Assembly (NCBI RefSeq): GCF_020037015.1
Contig: NZ_JAIQDE010000019.1
Coordinates: forward strand, 116,181-180,180
DNA: 64,000 nt
Direction of reading: 5' to 3'
DNA from: Corallococcus sp. AS-1-6
GTDB taxonomy: Bacteria > Myxococcota > Myxococcia > Myxococcales > Myxococcaceae
Shown here: in pieces, positions 57,573-64,000 of the stretch
How positions within the stretch are numbered: the first letter of the stretch is position 1
Layout: every line of letters begins with the position of its first letter
Notes under the pieces: model-generated
What the model saw: the letters and a program-made list of their open reading frames with translations, nothing else
Databases searched by the model: none
What the model was told of the DNA's origin: nothing
Position numbers and translations under genes: made by a program

Positions 57573-59393
57573 ATGAAGCGCGCGGCCCTGCTGGCTGTGC
57601 TCTTCGCGGCGTCCGGGCTCACCGGAGTCGACGCGCACGCACAACAATGTGGCCCCGAAGCACCTCCCCCCGCCGTCCCTCTCACTGACCAGATGAGCGG
57701 CACGCGGATCTTGCGCCGCCTCGTCCTCGGTCTCACGGGGACGACGCCCACCGTCGAGCAGTACGAGGCGATGGCGGCCGCGACCACGCCCGAGGCGCGG
57801 GAATCCATCCTGCGCTCCACGCTCGAGGCCGCGCTCGCCTCGCCGAAGTTCTACGAGCGGATGGTGAACTTCGGCCACGAGTGGCTCGCGGTGGGCGCAT
57901 ACACCACCGGCGCGGCGGGTGACGCCTACCAGGGCGACATGTCCGGCCACCTCTTCAAGTGCGGCGCCAACACCGCGCACCCGGGCGCGTACTACGCCGT
58001 GCACGAGTTCGGCGATTCGAAGGACCCGGCCAGGCAGTGCCAGGACCAGGACGCCGACGGCAACCCCGCCGTGCCCGAGGTGCACCAGGTGGAGCCCTGG
58101 TGGGCGCCGGGCACCACCGTCACCGTGCTCGGCAAGGCCGGCTCCGACGTCACCCAGGTCACCGACAGCAAGGGCCAGCCGGTCGACTGCGGCCTCGCGA
58201 ACGGCGGCTACTACGACCCCATGCTGCCCCCCGCGTGCGGCTGCGGCCCGAACCTGGTGTGGTGCAGCCCGCTCTCCGGCCTCCAGGGCAACAGCAACCA
58301 CGACTTCGGCGTGCAGCGCCGGCACCCCTACGAGGAGCCCGCGCGCCTCTTCGCGCACCTCGCGTGGCACGACCGGCCGCTCTCGGACCTCCTCCTCGGG
58401 AACTACTCGGTCGGCACCAACTGGCTGCGCGCGCTGTACGTGCGCTTCGGCCGGCAGATGGGCACCAGCGCGCTGGACAAGAACACCACGTGGTGGCGTC
58501 CCGACGCGGACAGCGCGCCGCGAGACCCGCTGCACCCCACGCCGAATGATCCACAGGCGTGGCGCGAGTTCGTGGTCGAGGACCTGGAGCCCTTCCACCT
58601 CTCGCTCACCCCGAACCGGGCGCGCTCCGGCAGCATCGACCGCACCTACCGCTTCGACCCGCGCACCACGACCGACGCGCCCCAGGGCCTCCCCACCGCG
58701 GGCGTGCTCACCATGATCGGCTCGCTGTCGTCCTTCCCGCGCGAGCGCGTCCGGGCCGCGCGCTTCCTCGAGATGTTCGCCTGCCAGAGCTTCTCGCCAC
58801 CGCCCGCGGACGTGCACTTCCCGCCCCTGGAGGTGGACCCCGGCACCGGCGGCACGTGCCTGCACTGCCACCGGACGCTCGACCCCGCGGCCATCTCCTT
58901 CAAGCGCTGGGACTTCAACCCGGCCCAGAGCTTCTACGTCCCGTGGCCCTTCATGCCGGGCGTGGGCCGCTACCGCATCACCAAGGAGTGGCTGTCCGGG
59001 CAGTACCCGTACACCGGCACCTCGCCGGGCTACCGCTGGAAGAACGCGTTCGTCCCCAACACCCTCCTCACGCCCGTCACCCCCGAGCAGGTGAAGGCCA
59101 ACCCCGAGGCGGTGCTGCTCGACACGATGCCCGACACGTACACGCTGCTCGGCGAGCACGGCGACGGCACCATGGGCCCGCTCGGCTTCGGGAAGCTCGT
59201 CGTGCGCTCCGGCGAGTTCGACCGCTGCGTCGCGCGCAAGATGTATTCGCTGTTCATCGGCCGTGACCTGAACCCGGCCACGGAGAAGGGCTTCATCGAC
59301 AAGCTCGCGCGGGAGTTCGTCGCGGGCGACCGGAAGCTGAGACCCTTCATCCGATACCTCTTCGAACAGCCCGAGCTGCGGAGGGGCCTGTGA
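57573..59393 (+). CDS. Exported DUF1549/DUF1585-like protein with cytochrome motif
   Basis: A 606-residue protein with a signal peptide (MKRAALLAVLFAASGLTGV, cleavage near AHAQ). The N-terminal part (RILRRLVLGLTGTTPTVEQY) resembles DUF1549, and the C-terminal part resembles DUF1585 (EFDRCVARKMYSLFIGRDLN). Between them is GTCLHCHRTLDPAAISFKRW, a standard CxxCH heme motif followed by the usual planctomycete-type LDPxG-like segment. Exact domain borders are inferred. First gene of a three-gene operon; the stop overlaps the next start. The start at 57573 is set by the signal; no strong box is seen. Confidence 0.8.
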   Translation: MKRAALLAVLFAASGLTGVDAHAQQCGPEAPPPAVPLTDQMSGTRILRRLVLGLTGTTPTVEQYEAMAAATTPEARESILRSTLEAALASPKFYERMVNFGHEWLAVGAYTTGAAGDAYQGDMSGHLFKCGANTAHPGAYYAVHEFGDSKDPARQCQDQDADGNPAVPEVHQVEPWWAPGTTVTVLGKAGSDVTQVTDSKGQPVDCGLANGGYYDPMLPPACGCGPNLVWCSPLSGLQGNSNHDFGVQRRHPYEEPARLFAHLAWHDRPLSDLLLGNYSVGTNWLRALYVRFGRQMGTSALDKNTTWWRPDADSAPRDPLHPTPNDPQAWREFVVEDLEPFHLSLTPNRARSGSIDRTYRFDPRTTTDAPQGLPTAGVLTMIGSLSSFPRERVRAARFLEMFACQSFSPPPADVHFPPLEVDPGTGGTCLHCHRTLDPAAISFKRWDFNPAQSFYVPWPFMPGVGRYRITKEWLSGQYPYTGTSPGYRWKNAFVPNTLLTPVTPEQVKANPEAVLLDTMPDTYTLLGEHGDGTMGPLGFGKLVVRSGEFDRCVARKMYSLFIGRDLNPATEKGFIDKLAREFVAGDRKLRPFIRYLFEQPELRRGL

Positions 59394-60430
59394 TGAACAC
59401 GTTGCGTTCGACCCTGCTGGGCGCCGCGGTCGCGCTCCTCTCCGTGAGCTGCGTCGGAAATATCTGGGACGCTCCTGGTGACTCGCCGGAGGACCCGGGC
59501 GGCGACAACTGCGCGGCCGTGAGCAAGAACGACGAGATCCGTCTCGCGCTCGCGCCCGCGTGCCAGGGCTGCCACCTCACCGGCAACAAGCCCTTCTTCG
59601 CCTCGCTCACCGCCTTCGAGAACGGGCTCGTCTACAACGAGAAGTACGTGAAGCGCGGCGACCCCGCGAACAGCATGCTCATCCAGATGCTGAACGGCGT
59701 GGCCCCCGGCAGCTATCCCCAGATGCCGCCCGGGCAGCCGTACAACGAGCTCGTCAGCAGCGGCCGCGTCACGATGACCATCGCGCAGGTGGAGGACTGG
59801 ATCCGGAACCTGCCGGCCACGCCCGCGCAACTGGAGGCCCCCGTGGCGGAGGAGTTCAGCGTCCGCCGGCTCACCGCCGAGGAGATGATCATCAGCCTGA
59901 TGGATCAGCTCGGGCTCACCCTCGAGGACTTCGTCAGCACCACCGACCCCAACTGGCGCAACAAGCCGTACGTGGCGAACGGCGGCAAGTTCTTCATCTG
60001 GCCCGGGGACTGGGCCCCCGGCATCTCGGGCGAGTACGTCTCCGACTCGCGCAGCGTCGAGCGCTTCGAGGCGCTCGGCGGCGGCAATTCGCTCCTGTAC
60101 CGCAAGCGGGACGTAAGCTTCGGTCCGTCCGCCGCGCAGACGCTGGTGCAGATGTCCCAGGCGTGGTGCGCGCGCGCCGTGGACAAGAAGAACAACCCGG
60201 CGGTGCTGCGCTACGTGACGCTCGCCGACACCTCCAAGAGCAACCCGGACGCGGTGCAGAAGAACCTGCGCTCGCTCCACCTGCGCATGCTCGGCCAGCC
60301 GCCCTCGGACGCGGAGGCCCAGGCGCTGTACGAGCAGGTCTACCTGCCGCTGGAGGCGCAGAGCACGCGCCTCGCCTGGATTGGCGTCTGCGCGGCGCTC
60401 ATCCGTCACCCGATGTGGATCACCTACTGA
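59393..60430 (+). CDS. CxxCH lipoprotein (c-type cytochrome-like)
   Basis: A 345-residue lipoprotein (lipobox SVSCVGN). PACQGCHLTG near residue 55 is a CxxCH heme site, followed by helices like those of planctomycete cytochrome C domains (AEEMIISLMDQLGLTLEDF). The later half has no recognised motif. The ATG at 59393 has GGAGGGG at good spacing and overlaps the previous stop; GTG 59390 is the alternative. Middle gene of the operon. Confidence 0.82.
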   Translation: MNTLRSTLLGAAVALLSVSCVGNIWDAPGDSPEDPGGDNCAAVSKNDEIRLALAPACQGCHLTGNKPFFASLTAFENGLVYNEKYVKRGDPANSMLIQMLNGVAPGSYPQMPPGQPYNELVSSGRVTMTIAQVEDWIRNLPATPAQLEAPVAEEFSVRRLTAEEMIISLMDQLGLTLEDFVSTTDPNWRNKPYVANGGKFFIWPGDWAPGISGEYVSDSRSVERFEALGGGNSLLYRKRDVSFGPSAAQTLVQMSQAWCARAVDKKNNPAVLRYVTLADTSKSNPDAVQKNLRSLHLRMLGQPPSDAEAQALYEQVYLPLEAQSTRLAWIGVCAALIRHPMWITY

Positions 60431-60441
60431 GCGAGGACACC

Positions 60442-62022
60442 ATGCCGAACACCTCTCGTCGCACCCTGCTCAAGTGGGCCCTCGGCGCGGGACAGCTCGC
60501 GCTCCTCGAGCGCGCGGGGCTCCTCGGTTCGAGCACCGCGCACGCCGCGGACGTCGACGTCCCCTCGCGCCTCGTGGTGCTCTACATCCCCGGCGGCTAC
60601 CGGCCGGCGTACTACTTCACCCCGATGGAGGACGCGGACATCCCACTCTGCGTCCCCACGCCCTCCAACCACAGCGGCGAGCCCGTCTTCTTCCAGGCGA
60701 GCCAGTTGGTGAACCTCGCGCCTCCGAACGGCTCCTACAAGCCGCTGCGGACGTGGCAGTCGTGGAACCCCGCCGACCCGGCAGCGCGCGGCAGCTACAG
60801 CCCGCTCATGTACGGCTACACGCACTTCGCGCTGGCGGATCAGCTCAGCGTGCTGCACGGCATCGACCAGGGCACCAACGACCACTCGAGCGCGTTCATC
60901 TCCTCGATGTGCGGTGTCGCCGGCGCGGACTACCGGGCGCCCGCCGTGCACTCGGTCATCGCGAACCACCTGTACCAGAAGTACCGCGAGAGCCGGCCGC
61001 TGCCCTTCGTCGTCGTCACCGGAGAGCGCGGCATGCCGGTGGGCATGGGGCTGCCCTCCCACGCCTCGCCCCTGCGCGTGCCGTCCATCGAGGCGCTCAA
61101 GCCGATGCTCTCGGCGAAGCCCTCGGACAACCCGTGGTGGACGGGGCTCGACGCGCGCACCGAGGCGCCCGAGCTGGACGCGCGCGGCAAGCCCACCGGG
61201 GGCACGTTGAAGACGACGGCCATCGAGCGCTTCTCGCTGACGCGCGCCCAGCAGCTCCTGGGCCGCTCGACGGCGAAGGTGGACACCTACCTGGAGGGGC
61301 TGCACGGCTCGCTGTCGTCGGTGTCGCGCGTGCTGGCGACGGACGTCGTGTCCGTGCTGGAGAAGACCAAGGGCATCGAGATGATGACCTCGAACCGCCC
61401 CGCGTACCTGTCGAGCTACCTGTCCAACCAGTCGTTCACGTACACCTTCGGCCTCGCGAACTTCCACCTCACGGGGCTCGACCCGCGCATGGACCTGGCG
61501 CTGCGCCTGCTCAAGGCGGACCTCTGCACCTCGGTGCACGTCTCGCTGCAGCAGGACTTCGACACGCACAACGGCCTGGGCCATGGCTACAGTTGCGCGC
61601 ACGGCCGCGGGATGATGGACAACGTCGCGCGCTTCCTCGGCGAGCTCAAGGCCGCGCCCGCGCCCGGCAAGCCCGGCAAGACGCTGCTCGACGACACGCT
61701 CGTGCTGGTGATGAGCGAGTTCGGCCGGAGCTGGGCCTCGCGGAGCAGCGACGGCAGCTACTACCTGCCGGACGATCACCACCCCTACACGTCCGTCTGC
61801 TTCGCGGGCGGGAACGTGGCGGGGAACCGGCAGGTGGGCTCGTACACCCCGCGAGGGCTCGGTGTCCCGGTGGACATCATCGAGGAGAACGGCCAGGCCT
61901 CGAAGCGCGTGCCCCGCTCCGCGGACGCGGTGACGACCGCGCTGCGCATCCTGGGCATGGAGACGCACGAGTTCTTCATCCCCGGCGGCTACGGCGAGGT
62001 CGTGGGGCTCCGGAAGGCGTAG
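60442..62022 (+). CDS. DUF1501-like Tat-exported protein
   Basis: A 526-residue protein with a twin-arginine signal (TSRRTLLKWALGAGQ) and cleavage near AHAA. The body has DUF1501-type features: RLVVLYIPGGYRP near the start, DFDTHNGLGHGY in the middle, and LVLVMSEFGRSWASR towards the end. It completes the cytochrome-like operon, with GCGAGGA before the ATG. The partner relation (DUF1501 with a heme-bearing DUF1549/1585 protein) recalls planctomycete operons whose function is unknown. Confidence 0.88.
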   Translation: MPNTSRRTLLKWALGAGQLALLERAGLLGSSTAHAADVDVPSRLVVLYIPGGYRPAYYFTPMEDADIPLCVPTPSNHSGEPVFFQASQLVNLAPPNGSYKPLRTWQSWNPADPAARGSYSPLMYGYTHFALADQLSVLHGIDQGTNDHSSAFISSMCGVAGADYRAPAVHSVIANHLYQKYRESRPLPFVVVTGERGMPVGMGLPSHASPLRVPSIEALKPMLSAKPSDNPWWTGLDARTEAPELDARGKPTGGTLKTTAIERFSLTRAQQLLGRSTAKVDTYLEGLHGSLSSVSRVLATDVVSVLEKTKGIEMMTSNRPAYLSSYLSNQSFTYTFGLANFHLTGLDPRMDLALRLLKADLCTSVHVSLQQDFDTHNGLGHGYSCAHGRGMMDNVARFLGELKAAPAPGKPGKTLLDDTLVLVMSEFGRSWASRSSDGSYYLPDDHHPYTSVCFAGGNVAGNRQVGSYTPRGLGVPVDIIEENGQASKRVPRSADAVTTALRILGMETHEFFIPGGYGEVVGLRKA

Positions 62023-62530
62023 TCCCGACCGGACGGGTGGAGGGCCCAGGGTGCAGGGAAGGCACTCTGGGCTCTATTTTTCGGTGAATACTGTTGCCCT
62101 GGGGTGTCCCTTCCGGCGCCGTTCCCCGGCGTTCAGAAGGAGGACGGCACCCCGCAGCAGGCAGGGCCTGGAGCGGCTATGCCGCTACGGGGCGCGGGGC
62201 GCGCTGGCGCTGGAGCGGTTGTCACGAGCGCATGATGGCCGCATCGCCTAGCGGATGAGACGCCCGCTGCCGGACGGCACCACGCACCTGCTCTTTGCCG
62301 GGCTGGGACTTCTACGGCGTGTGGCGTCGCTGGTGCCTCCGCCTTGGACAAACCTCACGAGGTTCCACGGCGTCTTCGCTCCAGGCGCGCAACTGCGGCC
62401 ATTTCTGGTCCCCCAAGCAGGAGAGGCGGAGGGGAGCGTGGTGCTCCGTAACCGTCCGGCCAATGACGTGCCGCGAGGCTTGATGACAGACGCGGACCGT
62501 GCTCGGCGAGCGCCGCGAGGAGTCAGTTGT
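62023..62530. other. Intergenic stretch with transposase debris
   Basis: No intact gene. The right two thirds hold the IS91-type transposase remnant (62140-62415). The left part, up to about 62135, shows only a short T-run (ctatttttc near 62080) after the DUF1501 gene, which could aid termination. Confidence 0.6.
62140..62415 (+). pseudogene. IS91-type transposase C-terminal remnant
   Basis: The frame reads QGLERLCRYGARGALALERL, then an in-frame TAG (62249-62251) at the position of a codon inside the conserved block, then MRRPLPDGTTHLLFAGLGLL and on to LTRFHGVFAPGAQLRPFLVP. These are the hallmark segments of IS91-family (Y2-type) transposases near their C-terminus. The catalytic N-terminal part is missing, and after about 62415 the match fades. 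A dead element. Confidence 0.75.
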
Positions 62531-64000
62531 TCAGGGACTGGGCTGGAGGGGTGACTCGGGCGGGTCGGCGGCATGTCGCCGCTTCCACTCGTGGGGTAGC
62601 AGCTCACCGATGCGCGAGTGAGGGTGCGTCTGGACGCGCAGCAGGACATCCGCGAGGTAGTCCTCGGGATTGACCTGGTTGGCCTCACAAGTGGCGACGA
62701 GGGCGTAGAGGCCGGCGAGGTTTTCCCCTGCGGCCTCGTGGCCGACGAAGAGGAAATTCTTTCGGCCCAGCGCCGCCTTGCGCAGTGCTGCCTCGGAGCG
62801 GTTGTTGTCCAGGGGCAGACGCGAGTTGGAGACGAAGCGCGTCAGGGCGTCCCACTGCTTCAGGGCGTAGGAGAGGGCCTGGCCCATGGGGCCCTTGGGC
62901 AGGTGACGCGCGGCCTGCGCCTCCAGCCACGCGCGCAGCGCCAGGAGGACGGGGAGGCTCTGCTGCTGGCGCAGCTCGCGGTGCGCGTCCGTGCGCACGA
63001 CGCCCGCGTCGCGGGCCAGGGCTTCCACGCGGTAGAGGGCGAGGATGAAGTCCAGCGCCTCGCGGGCCTCGGGGGCAGTAGCCAGCGCGTCGAAGAAGCG
63101 GCGACGCACGTGCGCCCAACACCCGACGCGGCTTCTGCCCTCCGGCAGCGTCACCGCGTTGTAGCCCGTATAGGCATCCACCACGAGGGCGCCCCGGGTG
63201 CCGCCCAGGACTTCCTTGGGCGTCGTGCTGGCTCGGCCGAGGCTGAAGCGGTAGCCGATGAGCCACTCGCCCGTGGGCGTCTGGGTGAGGAAGGTCCAGA
63301 GGTAGCCTTGCTTCGTCTTCTTCACGTCCAGCACGCGAAGCGGCGTCTCGTCCGCCCACACCACCTCGGCGGCGGCAATGACTCGCAAGAGGTGCTGGGA
63401 CAGAGGCAGCAGCACCGAGGCGGCCTGGTGGAAGAGGTCCGTCAGCGTGCTGCGACTCATGGGCACGCCGCTTCGCTCCACCCGCTGGGCCAGCCGGTGC
63501 AGGGGCATGGCATCCGCGCACTTCGACGTCACCACGTGGGAGAGGAAGCCGGGGCCGTACTCGCCCCGGTCCACCACCCGGGCCGGAGGCGGAGCGGTGA
63601 CGACGCCCCGGCCGCACGCGCATGCGAGGACTTCCTGCACGTGCACCTGCTTTTCGAAGCGCGCGGGCACGTACTCGTACACCACCGAGGTTTTGCCCTT
63701 GCCCAGGGGCTTCAGGTCCTCGCTGCCGCAGGCGGGGCAGTGGCGCTCCTCGGCCGGCACCGCGTGGCGAATCTCTCGCGCCGGGGCCTCCTCGGCTTTC
63801 CGGGCGGCTCGCTCCTGGCGCTTCTGCTTAGCGGCCTCGGCCCGGGCCGCCGTCGAGTCCGCGTCCCCGCGCAGCTCCGTCGCCACCGGCGGCAGCCTCT
63901 CCGTCCTCCGGCCGAAGACGTGGCGCTGCAGGGCCGCAAGCTGCCCCTTGAGGGCGTCCACCTCCCCGCCAATGCGGCTCACCTCGGCCTTGAGCTCTTC
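62531..64000 (-). CDS. IS66 family transposase (5' end off the right edge)
   Basis: The frame is open for 489 codons to the window edge, so the start lies beyond 64000. An N-terminal coiled region (RIGGEVDALKGQLAALQRHV), a zinc-finger (CPACGSEDL, later ACACGRG) and the DDE-type catalytic core follow: Asp in VVWADETPLRVLD, Asp in VVDAYTGYN, Glu in LDNNRSEAALRKAALGRKN. This is a full-looking IS66 (TnpC) transposase. Neither the usual TnpA/TnpB helpers nor terminal inverted repeats can be identified within the window. Confidence 0.93.
   Translation of the reverse strand, partial: EELKAEVSRIGGEVDALKGQLAALQRHVFGRRTERLPPVATELRGDADSTAARAEAAKQKRQERAARKAEEAPAREIRHAVPAEERHCPACGSEDLKPLGKGKTSVVYEYVPARFEKQVHVQEVLACACGRGVVTAPPPARVVDRGEYGPGFLSHVVTSKCADAMPLHRLAQRVERSGVPMSRSTLTDLFHQAASVLLPLSQHLLRVIAAAEVVWADETPLRVLDVKKTKQGYLWTFLTQTPTGEWLIGYRFSLGRASTTPKEVLGGTRGALVVDAYTGYNAVTLPEGRSRVGCWAHVRRRFFDALATAPEAREALDFILALYRVEALARDAGVVRTDAHRELRQQQSLPVLLALRAWLEAQAARHLPKGPMGQALSYALKQWDALTRFVSNSRLPLDNNRSEAALRKAALGRKNFLFVGHEAAGENLAGLYALVATCEANQVNPEDYLADVLLRVQTHPHSRIGELLPHEWKRRHAADPPESPLQPSP

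Noticed and set aside
59560..62022. Single giant protein covering the cytochrome and DUF1501 genes
   Set aside because: The part before 60442 is a shadow of the CxxCH lipoprotein gene; the DUF1501 protein has its own Tat signal and ribosome-binding site.
62140..62415. Transposase still translated by suppression of the internal TAG
   Set aside because: The catalytic N-terminal part is absent, so suppression would not restore a working protein.

Overview
The window is dense, very GC-rich bacterial DNA with strongly G/C-ending codons, many short overlaps between genes, abundant lipoproteins, LysR/MarR/TetR regulators, a hybrid NRPS-PKS and two DUF1501-type gene sets. This combination points to a myxobacterium of the Myxococcus/Corallococcus kind; that is inferred from gene content, as no rRNA or other marker gene is present.

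Layout. 1-8124 (minus strand): the first two genes of an NRPS-PKS operon that runs off the left edge. A loading module whose adenylation pocket reads like a proline code is followed by KS-AT-ACP and an aminotransferase, then a condensation domain in the next gene. 8207-12372: an alpha/beta hydrolase, a DUF885 peptidase-like protein, a NYN-domain protein and a LysR regulator divergent from a lipoprotein metallo-beta-lactamase-fold hydrolase. 13498-21987: a lipoprotein, a MarR/aldo-keto reductase divergent pair, a DUF1800-DUF1501 operon and small exported or membrane proteins. 22004-26592: a five-gene TadE/TadG/Flp-like operon. 26765-33781: a TetR/NAD-epimerase pair with a clear tandem operator, a MarR-ClC channel operon, a LysR/EamA transporter pair and a methyltransferase. 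33851-48748: mixed chromosomal genes, including ureidoglycolate lyase, a metacaspase-like peptidase, MarR-S41 protease, DUF4386 with a Crp/Fnr regulator, an M20 amidohydrolase, a methyltransferase, GST, a UBP zinc finger and ElaA.

48763-57394 is an accessory region bordered by gene debris. Its core (49399-56407) is a compact four-gene operon recognised as a type I Zorya anti-phage system: a SNF2-type helicase (ZorD), a MotA-like protein with a very long tail (ZorA), a MotB/OmpA-like protein (ZorB) and an EH-signature protein (ZorC). The order is D-A-B-C rather than the textbook A-B-C-D. An unrecognised 125-residue gene precedes it and a MazG-like pyrophosphohydrolase follows it. On the left lies a gene fragment without a 5' end; on the right lies a divergent LysR/SDR pair that has lost both 5' halves.

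57573-62022 is a second planctomycete-style set (cytochrome-like DUF1549/1585-type protein, CxxCH lipoprotein, Tat-exported DUF1501 protein). The right end holds an IS91-type transposase remnant with an in-frame stop and an IS66 transposase running off the edge. I saw no tRNA, rRNA or CRISPR array. Starts were chosen from ribosome-binding sites, signal peptides and overlaps.
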